Below are positions 35,685-48,384 of a DNA stretch of 64,000 nt, in pieces. Source of the stretch: Protopterus annectens (taxonomy: Eukaryota > Chordata > Ceratodontiformes > Protopteridae); contig NC_056740.1 of NCBI RefSeq assembly GCF_019279795.1, forward strand, positions 230,301,347-230,365,346, written 5' to 3'. Position numbers and translations under genes: made by a program. The notes beneath the pieces are model-generated. The model searched no databases. It was not told the origin of the DNA and saw only the letters and a list, made by a program, of their open reading frames with translations. Positions within the stretch are counted from its first letter, which is position 1. Every line of letters begins with the position of its first letter.

Positions 35685-36174
35685 GTACCGTACTGCATGC
35701 TAACTAGGAAATGGAAGCATTTTAAGAATCGAACATATGAGATATATTATAGTAAACATTTGTTCCAAGTTGCTGAATATTTTCATCATCTTTTGTCATG
35801 CTTATCTGACTAGCTGAGAGACTGCTGTGAAAGAGTGACCTCTAGATATTCTCTTCTGCTTAAAGTTGAAGAGAAGGGTATTGCAGCATTCTTTTGATAG
35901 AAGTCCTCATTTTGCAAGTGTTCTGCTACTAGTATGCTTATAGCAACATGACTTCTTAGTCAGTGTACTGCTAAGTTTGTAGCATCTTCATTCTCTGGCA
36001 AGTACTCACCCATCCACATCTACATTATAATTACTGGAGGGGTAGATTATGGGTTCATCAAGTATAAGGAATGGAGACCTTACTTCTGCTGATACCCACA
36101 TCTTTTACACCAGTGTCATTCTAGCTACCACTTTGTCCATCTGTTGTGAATGTAGAATATATTCATAAGTTGTG
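35685..36174 (+). other. PCSK6: Start of the next PCSK6 intron, no feature recognised
   Basis: Begins with the donor gtaccg. No repeat or exon recognised before CR1 copy G. Confidence 0.6.
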
Positions 36175-37840
36175 TATGTGGTAGGCTAAGGACCACTGGG
36201 GACTTTTAAGGCCTGTCCATGCATCCCAAATGTCTGAAAAGTTCTGGTATCCCTGGTAAGTGTAAGCAGGCTCTTGGGAGATGAACCATTTACAGGCTGC
36301 CTGTGTCTACTAGAGACACTTGTACCAAACCAGGGATGAATTTCCTGTTCCTCATCCAATTGTGCAAGCTACACTTGAATTGGGTTAGGAAGGAACTCTG
36401 CTTCACATGAATGAGGAGCCTGTTTCAGAGAAGTGGTAGTCTCTGGGATACATACCTATCTCTCCAGCATGACCTAGTTATTTCACAGGCAAGGTTTACA
36501 TCTTTAGAATGGGTACTTCTGGTACTGTTTGTTTTGTGAATATGCAGAAGGTCCATCAGGATGGGTTTTGACAATGTCTTGTATCCCAGGCATATATCTC
36601 ACATCAACAGCCTGTAGGAGATGTAATGAGGGGATAGGGCACTGAGGCATTCTATGTAGGACATGCCACTTGCACCCTGCCTGCATTCTTTTAGTGAAAG
36701 ACCTCCTTCAACATTCCAAGTATTGGATGTGCTGGGGGCATTGTACTCAGTGATGTTTCTGATGAATACCAAATACATTGGATCAATTACCTCCTTGGAC
36801 ACATATGCCATAATCTTTGTTTAAGATGCACAACACAGAATGATTTCCTCACTACTGTAGACACGTGACGCTCAAAGGCTGGATTACTGCTACGTGTCCC
36901 CAAAGTCCCTCACTACTGGGTTGACTCCTAGGGAATATGTTGTCAATATGATAGTTACCAGAGGTGGATAATTTCCTAAGAGATACTATTATTCATTTAG
37001 TTTGTCCATGGCTCTGACACCAGTTATTTGTCTGTGTCTGCCCTTCGTTAGGAACATTAGCGTCAGGAGGGGATTTTCTGACTGCTCTTAATTTGTAATT
37101 GTCTGCATATGTGGTCAGCCAGAGGCCCATAATATTGGTCTTGGATTCAGATAAAGTAGATGCAAAAAAGGAGCAGTCCCAAGACCAGTCTCATAGGGAG
37201 TCTACAGGTAACTGACCTCTTTGCAGACTAAACAGTTCTAACTTCCTGGGTTTATAGCGGACATCTTGAGTTTGCCAACATTGCCTGTGTTGGGTATTGT
37301 CAAATGCCTTAGCAAGATCAAGGTAGGCAGTGTGAACTATTTTTCCCTTGTCTATTGCTTTTGTGACCTTCTCAAAGAAGTCCCAACAGGTTGAGTAGGT
37401 ATGACCTGCATTTGAAACCAAACTGGGTTGGGTCCAGTCTCTGGTGCTTTCCTCTGTCATTATTGACCCTTTCCATAATAATTCTTTCCATGACTTTGCA
37501 TATGAGACTTATGGGAATTATAGGTCTGTAGATGGCCCACCTTTGTTATAGGGATGACTGTTAAAATTCTCCGTTCGTAAGGCATATGAAGCCTGTTTGA
37601 AGGCTAAAGTTAAACAGTGATTCCAGACGGCCTGATACATCATGTTTCACGCTATCTAGAAGGCAGCCAGGGATATTGTTGGGGCTCGTCAATGCAGTGC
37701 TCTTGGACTTAGAGAGCATTAAGGACCTCTTCCCTAGTGTTAGTATGCAGAGTTATATTTGGTGGTATTTCCTGTGGAGAGGCTGGGGGGCTGAATTTGT
37801 CTACCACTAGGTTTGCTATATCTTCTGGATTCTGTCACTT
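36175..37840 (-). mobile_element. CR1-like LINE copy G, 3' part
   Basis: The minus strand holds the RT (FFEKVTKAIDKGKIVHTAYL and DLAKAFDN at 37370-37290), the thumb region (IRNITEYNAP at about 36760) and a 3' UTR ending near 36175. At the right end it reads PEDIANLVVDKFS, the linker just before the RT. Its upstream continuation is found beyond an inserted element at 39780-40045. Old and broken. Confidence 0.82.
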
Positions 37841-39779
37841 TAATTTCTCCATTTCTTTTGGGTTTTTAATACCATGACAGAAATGAGCCCCATTCCCAAG
37901 TCAAAATACGACTAAAGTTTTTGAAATTAGTGTTGGTTAAATTTTTGACGTTAACCAAAAGTGCTCTTTGCAGCACCCACAGTTTGCCTAGAATTGACTA
38001 TTCCTGTAATTCAATACAGAGTTACATGTGTTGGTAGCACATCTAAATAAGACTGTAAATTCTTTGAGACCCATTGCTCCTACTACTATTGGAACTATTG
38101 CCCTCATTTCTGCCTGAAAATCCTGGTACCGTATGACTTTGTGTGACTCTGTACATCACTGTAATCAGTGGGTGTAGCAATTTCAATGGTCAGTGCTACT
38201 TTTGTCTTTTCACGGACTACTCCATCTGATTTTCTTGCATCTATTTTTTGTACTGTTGGCAGTGGATGATCCCATGTGATGTAAACTTCATCATTCTGTA
38301 TAATGCTTTGTTGGAGTGGACTGAGAGCCTACAGCCTGTGGTTTTTCTGAGTTTGTCTAGTTTTTCATTGTTTTCTTCATTATTATGCCTTTCCGTATCC
38401 AGGCCTTTTGCCGTTAGTGCATCACACCCAGCAACTAAATGTGTGACTGTTTCCAGTTCTGTTTTACAGCACCTGCATTTGTCTTTCTCCCACATGCTCA
38501 ATGGACTTTGTAAACCAACATGTACATAGTTCACTATCCTGGCCTGCCAATGTTAACCTTTCATTTTTCGGTTTAAATTTACCTCTCCTTAACCATTCCT
38601 ACATCAGATCCTGATCAACATGATGATATTTCCAGGAGTGTACTTGCAACTATTGTTATGCCCTTTCCACATTTATTGCCGCCTTATCTGATTCTTCTCG
38701 TATTCTTTCTATTTTTCTGTTTTTTGCACATTCAATTGCTGCCTGTTTTTCTGCTTCTGGTTTGGATTCCTTTCCGGATGACACTGATATGCTTCTGTCG
38801 AACTAAGCAGGAAAGTTATCCTAGACCTTTTCTCCTCATGTTTCAAAACTTTCACTATATTTGGATCTGATGATGGCAGATATGTATGCAGTCCTACGAT
38901 TTCAGATCTGTACATGTAACCAATTTCAAGGAGGCCCATAATGCCTTCAAAATGAGGAATATATCATTTTGGTATACACCAATTTTTATATATAATTTGG
39001 TTACCATGAAGTATTTTTCTTTTCCTGACCAGCTGATCAAGTACCATTTGGGGCCAGTCATTCACCCCTAGAACAGGAAGAGCAAATTGGTTTACAGTTT
39101 GGACTTTCTTCCTATATGTCAGGGCTGTTTTCACTATTAATTTTATTCTAAAGTATTCCTTACCGAATTTTGTTTGCATTTGTTCATGTTTTTTGTTGAT
39201 CCTTTATCAGTTACCAAATATGTATACACTCCATCCTGCTCAAGTTCCTTTATATCCTATTCCTGTCCTAGACTGATATTTGAATTGTCCTGCAGCATTC
39301 CTGCTTTAAATGTTACTTTTGCACATTTATCAATACCACCTGACATTATTGTATCATCTGAGAAAGTTTTGACCACTTCAGTTGTGCTTTCAGCTCCTCA
39401 CCTGATGAAATATACAGTTTTAAGTCATACACAAAAAGAAAAGCCTTTACACTTGTTTTCTGGTAGCCAAATTTAACCATGACCTAATATATTAAGTAGA
39501 CAGCTTAATGAGGTAGGGGTAAGGGGCAAGACAAGAGCAACAGTGACAGTCACCCTGGAATATCCCCCTTTGAATTTTTATCCCTGGGATGATCTTTTTT
39601 TTTTTTTATCATGGCTTGGCAGCAAAGTTGTTTGCCACTGCTTCATGGTCACTGTAATGTAATTGATCAATGTAGGGTATATCTTGGACATCGTAAGCAC
39701 TCCTTTATCCATGAATGTGGGATACTGTCAAATACTTTATTGTAATCTCTCCATGACATACTTAAATTCTTCCCTTTTC
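37841..39779 (-). mobile_element. R4/Dong-type LINE with restriction-like endonuclease, inserted in CR1 copy G
   Basis: The minus strand gives a non-CR1, non-L1 RT: WRDYNKVFDSIPHSWIKECL (motif A, about 39770-39690), KIQRGIFQGD (motif B, about 39570), an LKLYISSGEELKAQL block (after motif C, about 39420), DKCAKVTFKAG and the thumb at 39180-38964. Next come EYMYRSEIVGLHTYL-like sequence (about 38930), a CCHC motif CRCCKTELETVTHLVAGC (about 38480-38425), and a PD-(D/E)xK endonuclease block (YITWDHPLPTVQKIDARKSD, then TIEIATPTD, 38290-38160). RT, then CCHC, then REL endonuclease is the order of R2/R4-type LINEs. Stops and shifts make it inactive. R4/Dong versus another REL clade is not settled. 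Confidence 0.72.
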
Positions 39780-40045
39780 AGGTCATTTTGGCTCAGTATA
39801 GGTGGCTTCATTGACAATGAGCTCTGCACACAATTGTGTATTGCCTTTAATGTTACGGACTTGGCTAAAGTATGACTTATGGTTGCCCTTGGCGGTCAAA
39901 TTTACCTCAGATTTGGCTTTGTTCATCTTTTTGTCATCAGAGTTGATTAGAGAGCTTTTATCTTGCCGGGTTCCACTAGTCTTTGGTGACCCTGGTGTTA
40001 GGTACATTGAGTATTGTGGAAATCAGTGCTCTTCTAGCTCATGAT
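39780..40045 (-). mobile_element. CR1-like LINE copy G, upstream part
   Basis: The minus strand reads NHKSYFSQVRNIKGNTQLCAEL then YTEP, the CR1 linker found in all other copies just before the RT. Its partner lies at 37840. The element is truncated at about 40045. Confidence 0.78.
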
Positions 40046-41407
40046 GCTGACTGAACCAGCACCTTTATAGTAGTTGTAGCATCCAATGGCTTATGAAGCT
40101 GTGCACTGCCTGTAATTTAATTATTATAGATGTACAAGAAGTCCAACAGACATTCACTTAGAGAGATCCTAAGACCGTTACAGGTTGCTACACATTGAAG
40201 AAACTCTGACAGGAAACACAGCTACCACTGTGTTAAGTTTTGTTGAATTGTTCTACTGCAATTAATATAATTCTGCATATTGCCATATGTGGCATCCCTA
40301 TGTGGAAAACTAATTGTTTTCAGTTACACATAGGCAAAACATCCTATCACTGTCTGTGCCATGTATAATATAGTTCACAGAAAAAATATAAAATTCCATG
40401 TGCACATTCAAATTAGTTCAGCTATGTGCAGTCTGAACATCGGACTGATTCAGCTAACCTTCCAAACATGAATATTTACATCTACTAATCCCAGTAGTAG
40501 CACTGAATTTAGATTTGCTAGTTTATCATCAGTAGGTGGCACTGATTTCAAGCTGGGTGATTGTACTGAAATGTTCTTATCATTGTCCTGCAGGCTTTTA
40601 ATGTCACACTCGCAGGGAACATACTTCACTTCATTAAACTCTGATTTAGCCAACAAGTTGCAACATAAATTATCAGCAGGTCTATTCACAGCTATAGTGG
40701 TTATATTCTGCATTGAGGGAATTTCATGATTATTTTAAGTTACACTTCTCCACAATATTTCTGTAGTTCTTTGATTTAGGTGCTTTCTGTAGATGTCGTC
40801 CCTTCCTTCTGTAGATCCCATTATCCTGATCTTGCAGCCAGCAAACTCTCAAAATCATCTACTCAAAGATTCCATCCCATACATTCCCAAATTCATGATC
40901 TGACATTTTTATGCTCACCCTCCTTTCCTTTTCTTAAAAGACAAGCAAACAGTGCTGTGAAAACAGTTTCTATTTACTTTGCCTTTCCTTCCTACAACAA
41001 ATGAATAACAACTTGCTTACTACCTGGTGTTAGTGAAAATGAAGTGTGCAGTTGTGATGTCAAAGTGTCTACCCCTTAGAATCTGCGCTCATCCTTTTGA
41101 CTCTGACATGTTACAGTATCTCAAGATGGATAATATTCATTGGTGTTAGAATGTTCTCATTTCTTTTAGATTTTTGATGTACCAAACATTCGACTTGTCC
41201 ATAGCTTTGAGGGCGCCAAGGACCTGAGACTAAATGTCTAAATTCCCATAGTTTCTGAAATATTTGAAACTCATGAGTAGTGTGATCCAGTCTGTGATTA
41301 CATACTGTCTGCCAGAAAAATGGACTTGGGTACAGTTATAACAGTTTAACTTGTCTTTCAGTTACAAAACTTTATGAATTTTATTATAATAGTCAACATG
41401 TAGAAAA
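40046..41407 (+). other. PCSK6 intron, no feature recognised
   Basis: AT-rich sequence between CR1 copies G and H. A minus-strand open frame at 40713-40450 resembles nothing known to me and is probably chance. Confidence 0.5.
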
Positions 41408-41752
41408 ATCTCTCTCCCTTAAAACCCTACAGCTCTCTTTTTGCCTGGTTTTGCGCACTGAGCAGCGTCGGGCAGCGCTGCCTAAACAGGTTTAAACTAT
41501 TCCAGGCTCCACAAAGTCTGCTCTTCCCTTTTTCCCTTAGAACTGTTCAAACTCTCAAAGTAATCACTCTATTCTCTTTCTAAAGTCCTGCACTTGCTCA
41601 GCTCTTATAAGGAAACACTAACTAAAGCAATACACCCTCCTTGACTTCTCATAAGTATTAGGCTCCCGATTGGTCCTTCCTGATCAAGTGAAAAATCAGT
41701 TCCCTTCCCTAATCTGATCAGTAAAAAAAACAGTTCCCTATACTAATCTGGT

Positions 41753-42727
41753 ATGTCCAAGGGTCAGTTTCAAGGTTACTCTCCAGTCCAGCTGGTGAAT
41801 CTGGGAATTTTGAGGCAATGTTACAATTGCCTTATGTACACAGACAACCCTCTCCTCCTTCCAACAAACTCTAATACATGTGAGAGATGCAGTTACACAG
41901 CCAAACTGGAGGCAGAGCTCTCTCAACCCAAGACTGGCACAGTCAGTCAGGAGGAAAAGGTAACCACCCACACCACAAATCCAGTCTCACACAGACCTAT
42001 TGCATCTGCATACCCAACACATAAATGCACAAAAACATAGTCGGAGGCTCTAAATAAAAATCTTCCTAAACAGCAAAGACCTCCTAAGCAGATATCCAAG
42101 CAACAGCCACCCCTCAACAATACCTACGAATCACATATCTCACAAAATCAGTGTGCCTCACAGTCACAGCCCTTAAGGCCAAACAACACACAAAATACAC
42201 TTGTTATAGGGAACTCTATTGTCCGGCACACTGACGTCCCGCTCACCAGACTGAACAAGGAGAAGGTCACTGTAAGCTGCCTGTCGGGTGCCAGGATCCA
42301 CCACATAACACAAGCACTCAGGTCACTCCAAAGCAAGTACAAGTATGACTCCGTCATTGTCCATGCTGGTGTGAATGACCTGAAACGTACCTCCCTGGAC
42401 TACATGAAAAGAGACATAGAGGAGCTCTCTGACCATGTAGCCCAGGCTGGTATGACCCTGACCTTGATTAGCATCTTGCCCTCACCAAGAATGATACCAC
42501 AGTATAAAGACAAAATGATTAGTTTCAACAATTGGCTAAAGTATTGGTGTCATTCAAAGGGGATCCAGTGTCTGTCAGCCTGGGATGACATGCTCAACAA
42601 GCCACGTTGCTTCACTAGGGACGGCTTGTACCTGTCACCCTTAGGCTTTCATATACTGGCCAAGGCTCTTGCCACCCCCATAGTGCCTTTTTTAGGCAAG
42701 GCTCAAAGGACAAACCTACCTCCATAG
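41753..42727 (+). pseudogene. CR1 copy H ORF1, one in-frame stop
   Basis: This ORF spans 324 codons in one frame with a single TAG at 42038. It starts MSKGQFQGYSPVQL with a CYNC...CERC pair of Cys doublets (probable zinc-binding module), a basic low-complexity linker (PKQQRPPKQ), then an SGNH esterase: TLVIGNSIVRHTDVPL, SGARIHHIT, VIVHAGVNDLK and the C-terminal block RDGLYLSPLG. In sister copies block I is GDSIV and the last block is DGLHLSP; here the Asp beside the catalytic Ser is Asn and the catalytic His is Tyr. The esterase would therefore probably be inactive even without the stop. ORF2 follows 30 bases downstream. Confidence 0.87.
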
Positions 42728-42756
42728 ACAACCCAAGGATAAAAAAACTAAAGGTA

Positions 42757-45554
42757 ATGCTACTCAGTTCCAGAAGTCTAAACCTCAAGATGCACGCACT
42801 CGAGGCTCTCCTCAGTATGGAGAAAATCGATATCTGTGCAGTAACAGAAACCTGGTTCAAGGCTCTTGAGAGCAACCCAGCACTATCAGGTTATAACTCA
42901 TACCATGCGTTTCGGCCCCAAAACTCGGACCGAAGCACAAAAGGAGGGGGAGTATCTATATTCATTAAAGACACCTGTACACCTCCAGGTTAGTGGCACT
43001 GCACAAAGCATTGGAAACCATCCATGTGCAGTTAACAGCAGGCAAAACTGCCTTTCAGTTTGTAGCCTGCTACAGAACACCCTCCCTATTACAGGAACCC
43101 CACTTGGCATTCCTGAGAACACTGGAGAATATGAAGGTCTCTCCAAACACTATGTTATTGGGTGACTTCAACTATCCAAACATTGACTGGGAAAACTACT
43201 CAAGCCCAAACACCCTCGCCCAACGGTTCCTTGAATTTATAAACTCTAACACAATGGAACAACTGGTCATCACTCCCACAAGAGGGAACAACATATTGGA
43301 CCTGGTCATCACCAACATGGGGACTCTGTTCCACACCTGAGGTAAACCCCTCATTGGTAAGATCAGACAATCAACAAATTTCCCTGGACATCCATATCCC
43401 GTCCCCACCCCCAGCCAAGGAAATCACTGTAAAGAATTTCTCAAAAGCCAACTTTGCACTTCTCAAGACTGAGGTGAAATCCTTCAAAGCCCCTGGACCA
43501 GAGGATAATACAGCCCAATCCGCAGAATCCTTTACAAATGCATTCTATGAGCACCTGCAGGAATGCATGGATCATGCTATCCCAAATAAAACCAAGACTC
43601 ACTCCTCCAAAAACAGGAGACCGGTCTGGTGGACCCTGGCCATAAATAAGCTATACAACAGGAGGAGGAAGCTACTACATGACAGAGCAAAATCCCAAAA
43701 CAGGAAGGCATCTCTGATCAGTATTAGCAAGAAACTTTGATCCCTCATAAAATCATCAAAGGCCAGTTTCGAAAGAAAAATTGCCCGAGACACTAAAGAT
43801 AATCACAAGGCCTTCTTTAGTTATATCAGGAACATGGGCGGAAACTTCTAGATGTGCTCTGAATTGTTGCATAACGGTACAAAATATACTGAACCTACAG
43901 ACATAGCCAACATGTTGGCAGACAGATTCAGCTCAAACTTCCCCCCCCCTTCCCCCCCAAAGGAGCAAATGTCTATCCCAATTGAATGTAACCTCCCTGA
44001 CATCACAGATGCACAGGTGAAAGCTGCCTTCTCCAAAGCAAAAAACACAGTATCTATGGGACTGGACGGTGTCCCAGGCTGTGTCTTACACGAGCTCCAA
44101 GAAGAACTGAACCCTCACATTAAGTCACTGTTCAAACTTAGCCTTACTACAGGATATGTACCCAAAGAATGGCGTACAGCTACAGTGGTCCCACTCCACA
44201 AAGGTGGTGCCACAACAGACCCCGGAAACTATTGCCCCATAAGCCTGACTAGTGTGGTCTGTAAAGCTATGGAGCGTATTATCTTGGAACTCATAAACAG
44301 ACATTGGGAACCTCCAGACACTGGACCCTACCCAATTCGGCTTTGTTAAGGGCAGATCTTGCCTCTTAAACCTAGTTGATTTCTTTGAAACAGTTACCAA
44401 AGCCATAGATGAGGGCAAGGTAGTCCACACAGCCTACTTGGACCTCGCAAAAGCCTTCGACACAATACCCCACTCGGGCATCATAAATAAGCTTACCAGC
44501 TTAAATATCAACCCCTATATCACAAGATGGGTTGCAAACTGGCTCAGAGATAGAACCCACATGGTCAGAATCACAGGTGCCATGTCCGAATCCAAACCAG
44601 TTACAAGTGGCATCCCACAGGGCTCAGTTCTGGGACCTCTCTTGTTCGGTATATACTTCTCTGAGGTTCAGGCTAACACGGGGGGATTATGGCTGACAAA
44701 GTTCAGAGATGACTGCAAAGTGGGGGCCATAATCGAATCTCCATCTGACACAAGCATCCTCCAAAAGGGTCTCACAGAGACGGATGCTTGGTGCCAGAGC
44801 CACGGCCTCAAGCTAAATGCTAAAAAGTGCATAGTCATCCCCTTTGGGAAAAACAAGGTGCCCACAAATTACCACATAGGTGGTAATCCATTAAGTATGG
44901 AAGAAGTAATTAGAGGTTTGGGGACCAACGTAGATAGTAATTTCTCCTTTGATAATCACGTTGCCAAAATGGTTAGAAAGACCTTCTATATAGCCCACCT
45001 TATCACGAAAGGGTTCGCATCTAGAGCAAGAGAGGTCATTGTGCCCCTCTACTCATCACTCATCAGGCCCATAATTGAATACAATGCCCCTTTTGGGATG
45101 TACCTTACCCGACACCTGAAGCAACTGGAGAGACTCCAAAAGTACCTCACCAAGAGGATCATGGGATACAAACAAATGTCCTATGCAGCTCAACTAAAAA
45201 AACTCCAGCTCTACTCAGTTGCTTACTGCCTACTCAGTGGCGATCTATGCCTGACGTACAAAGCCATGTCAAACCCAGAATTAATGGACATGCTCCACCT
45301 CAAAAAAATCCAAGTCCCTTAGAGCTACACGCTCCAGGGACCTAAACCTCAGCACAAAAATAAATAGGACATGCTGGAGGGACAGATTCATTTCCCAGAG
45401 GCTCCCTTCACTCTGGAATAGAATCCCAATTCATGTTAGACATAGCCCCTCGCTGACCCTCTTCAAGCGAAATCTGGACGCGTGGATGGGAAATCGCAAA
45501 TTCACTCCTGGGATCTCTCCTGTGTCCCTGCTAGACATAGGCACAGTAAACTAA
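42757..45554 (+). pseudogene. CR1 copy H ORF2 (endonuclease-RT), broken at about five sites
   Basis: Endonuclease pieces are at 42757-42990 (LLSSRSLNLKMHALE, AVTETWF) and 42993-43340 (MLLGDFNYPNIDWENY). The SDHK motif is SDNQ at about 43360, losing the catalytic His. The linker is at 43354-43740, with stops at 43738 and 43848. The RT start is at 43852-44349 (EWRTATVVPLHKGGA). RT motifs A to C are at 44438-45322 (LAKAFDTIPHSGI, GIPQGSVLGPLLF and KFRDDCK in place of FADD). The C-terminal tail WRDRFISQRLPSLW is in another frame to 45554. Frameshifts lie near 42990, 43340, 44340 and 45310. It is dead but recent in age, since the blocks align closely with copy J. Confidence 0.9.
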
Positions 45555-45899
45555 TCTTAAAAGGGTACCTTCTGTGACCTACTTTACAGAGGCACAGTAG
45601 GCTAATCTAATAGGGAGGCGGAAGCCAAATACACTCTGGCTAGGCTTATAAATGTCCTAGGGCAGATAGCCTAGCATCTACCTATGAACCTATTTTGTCC
45701 CTGAATCAAGTCTACTATAGACTTCTATGGCAAAGGAGAAATTTCATGCGAGACAAGTTATTTGTGGTTTCAGTTTCTATATAGGGTACAAATTTCAGAT
45801 TGTGGACGTTAGTTCTATTAAATGGCTAATTACTGGAGCCATTTTTACTGACCTTACTGGTCATTCAAGAAAGGTAATTTACTGGCCTTTGATTTTGTT

Positions 45900-47200
45900 G
45901 CTCACTCAGTTATACACCATCTCACTGAAAGAGGTGTTAGCATTAACACACTGCCCTTGTACAGAAACTACCTCTTTCACTGCCACTTCTCAATATATTT
46001 AAATTCCTCAACAACTCCATCAATCCCGCTTCAGAAAAAGATCCCCCAAGGATCTTTTCTGGTACCTCTCCTGTTTTCTATCTACATTAACAAGCTCCCA
46101 TTTGACTTGCCCCATTTTCCTCTCCTGCTTGATACTGTTGACATGGTCCTATACTATTACAACTGTTCTCTCTTCTCTTGAACTTCAGGCTGGTTTTCAT
46201 GCCCTTATTCAATGGATCAATGATAAATTATTGGTTAACTCCTCTTAAAAGAAGACAATACTTTTTATTCCTTGGGCAAATGCTCACTTCCATCCCCAGA
46301 CCTCTACAAAGCCTCATTCATTTGAATAACATTATTGAAACATCACTTTGCTCAGATATTGGACTACTAAGGGCTCCCTTTTCTTTCTAGACCCTAAAGG
46401 CATCTTACTGGATTATCTAGTAGTATATGGTTGCCCTCTGACTGCTGTAGCCTCTAAAAGAAATGTATCCACCATTCAAATCATCTTAATGTCATTTGCA
46501 GATTTATCACTCTCTCCTCGAGGTTAACTCTGCTGCAAAGCTATTAAAGCTAACTGGTTACCTGTGAAACAACATGCTCACCTTTTACTTCCCCCTTAGC
46601 TGTTTAAACTTCTCTAGAATGAGATTTTCCCTTCACTAGCTTCCAGATTATTATGAAATGCAGTAACATACAGCATTAGAAATATTAACCACTCCGGTTA
46701 TCTCATCCAACTCACCACCCCACCTCCCCATCTTCCTGACCAGGTTCAATGCACAGCTCAAGCTTTCTCAATCCTTGGACCCAAACTAGGGAACTCTCAC
46801 CTTTATTTTCTTAAAGATCATTCCTTTACCCCATTTTCCAATCATAACTAAAAATAAATTACAAGACTCTAGGAAAAAAGGCTCTGTGCTCTCTGGTCAT
46901 ATAACGTAATCCATTCCTATCCATCTTCCCTCTACATAGCTTGGTCTGAGTCTATTTTTTATTGTGATTCTTCAGCGTGCCATCTCTACCCAGTTTGTGT
47001 ATTATGCACTCAAGCCAAGTCTGATATTTACTTTGTATATAATACTGGTCCATATTCTGTTTTTTCTTTCACTTTGTATTTAATGTCCTGTATCTGTTGT
47101 GTTTGTGGGCTGAGGCTTAAATGGATCCAATCGGATCAGTGCTATATACACTGGTTATCAAAATTAAAAATAAAGTAAAATTTGATCTCTCATGCTTAGT
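45900..47200 (+). mobile_element. L2-like LINE, 3' half
   Basis: The plus strand reads PLQKKIPQGSFLVPLLFSIYINKLP (motif B, about 46020-46095), then a decayed motif C (DTVDMVLYYYNCS), NWLPVKQHAHLLL (about 46550) and LGPKLGNSHL (about 46780), the L2-type C-terminal series. The end at about 47130-47180 (ctatatacactggttatcaa, then A-rich) resembles the other L2/SINE tails. It starts just downstream of CR1 copy H. Confidence 0.7.
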
Positions 47201-47585
47201 CATTTTGGAATATTAAAAACTTTTTCTTTGCATTTGCTCATGCAAATTGTAGATTCACTAAGTACATTGTTTCTCTTAGTTGTGAAGAAGTTATGACTTT
47301 GCATCCAAGAAAAAAATCTTGTACTGAAATTTCGGTTCCATAAGGAAAATTAGTTCCTAAGGAAGGAAGACTTGGTATCACATTATCTAGCATGTATAGT
47401 TCATAGTAATTCGGAAGTCATTCTGAAGTATGTGTTTTGAGTTCTTGAAGTTATTCAGCAGAGATTTATAGCTGAGAAGCTTATGTGGCACTCTCAAAAA
47501 AAAATATTTCTTACAGTCCTCATAAGTATGCTTTGTTTAACGTATCTGCTGCATACATGAACTTTACCAGGATTGGATTGGATTT
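47201..47585. other. Gene-free gap before the DIRS element
   Basis: AT-rich, no feature recognised. Confidence 0.5.
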
Positions 47586-47697
47586 GCCCAAACTGTCAAG
47601 CAGCTTGAGCTGAGCTGACTAAAAGATAATACTGGCGCAAAGCCCTTCAGAGCATTCTTGCCAGCAGAGAAAGAGAAGCTGAGCCTAAAAGGACAAG
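47586..47697 (+). repeat. DIRS inverted terminal repeat, left
   Basis: Shares gcccaaactgtcaagca, ctgactaaaaga and cacaaagccctt-like blocks (here gcgcaaagccctt), in the same order, with the reverse complement of 52388-52502. Confidence 0.82.
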
Positions 47698-47976
47698 GTT
47701 AGGAATAACAAAAAAAAATGTGCACACCCTGGCGCAAAAAATGCACTAAAAAGCAAGGAGGATGGAAGGAGGGTTTGGCTACTGCAGCAGTACTCATTTG
47801 AACATCTACTGTTATGGTAAATTCAACTTCCACAACTGTACTATGTTCTTTATATTGATCACTGTTGCAGTAGCCTTACAATATTGGTAGATAACAATAG
47901 CTAGCTATTTGTGAGGTGAAAGGTGAAGGGTCCAAGACCCCAGGAGAGAATGGTCCTAGCAAAGCCTGATCTAGAC

Positions 47977-48384
47977 CTAGAAAAGTAATCCAGTTTGCAG
48001 TGCTTTGTAAAAGTATGTACACAGGACCAAGTAGTGTCTTCTAGAATCTAACCATTTCCAAAAAGTCATAGAAGAAGCCAAGGTCCTTGTAGAGTGGGAC
48101 TTGACCCTGCCCAGAATAGATTTACTGTGGTAACTATAACAAAAGGTTATAGCCTTAGACAACCATTTGAAAATAGTCTGTTTTGACACCAGTTGTCCCT
48201 TCCTGGTACCTTCACAAAGAATGAACAATCGATCTGATGATCCGAAAGGTTTAGTTCTGTCAGGAAAGTACCTGAGTTGTCTGTGGACATCCAAGGTATG
48301 AGGTATCCTTTCTCCCTCATTTTTAGGTTCAGGAAAGAAATCATGGAGATGGATAGTTTGATTTAAAGTCAACACTGGTAGCAC
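47977..48384 (-). pseudogene. DIRS tyrosine recombinase, catalytic C-terminal part
   Basis: This enzyme would circularise and integrate the DIRS cDNA. The 135-residue open frame shows SSDRLFILCEGTRKGQLVSK (residues 49-68), QTIFKWLSKAI (69-79) and VKSHSTRTLASS (94-105), whose His97 and Arg100 form the conserved HxxR of tyrosine recombinases. Tyr118 in RRHYL is a candidate nucleophile. The N-terminal part with the first catalytic Arg lies upstream in other frames. It ends about 280 bp from the left terminal repeat, as expected for the last DIRS gene. The family assignment is firm. Activity is unlikely. Confidence 0.85.

Larger units (their letters stand above)
41408..45690 (+). mobile_element. 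CR1-like LINE copy H, near full length, sense to PCSK6
   Basis: A 4.28 kb element: 5' UTR (41408-41752), ORF1 (41753-42727), ORF2 (about 42757-45554) and a 3' UTR ending gcctagcatctacctatgaacc at about 45690. Its 5' UTR matches that of copy J (gcctggttttgcgcactgag, gcaaaaagagag in J). It begins about 65-70 bp downstream of J's 5' UTR start, so it is slightly 5'-truncated. It is the only near full-length copy in PCSK6 sense orientation. Confidence 0.93.

Noticed and set aside
40450-40713. A small novel gene on the minus strand
   Set aside because: No splice context, no recognised domain, and AT-rich intronic composition; a chance frame.
48147-48344. A phage-type integrase or bacterial insertion
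   Set aside because: The HSTR-containing recombinase is preceded by DIRS RT and RNase H on the same strand within inverted termini.
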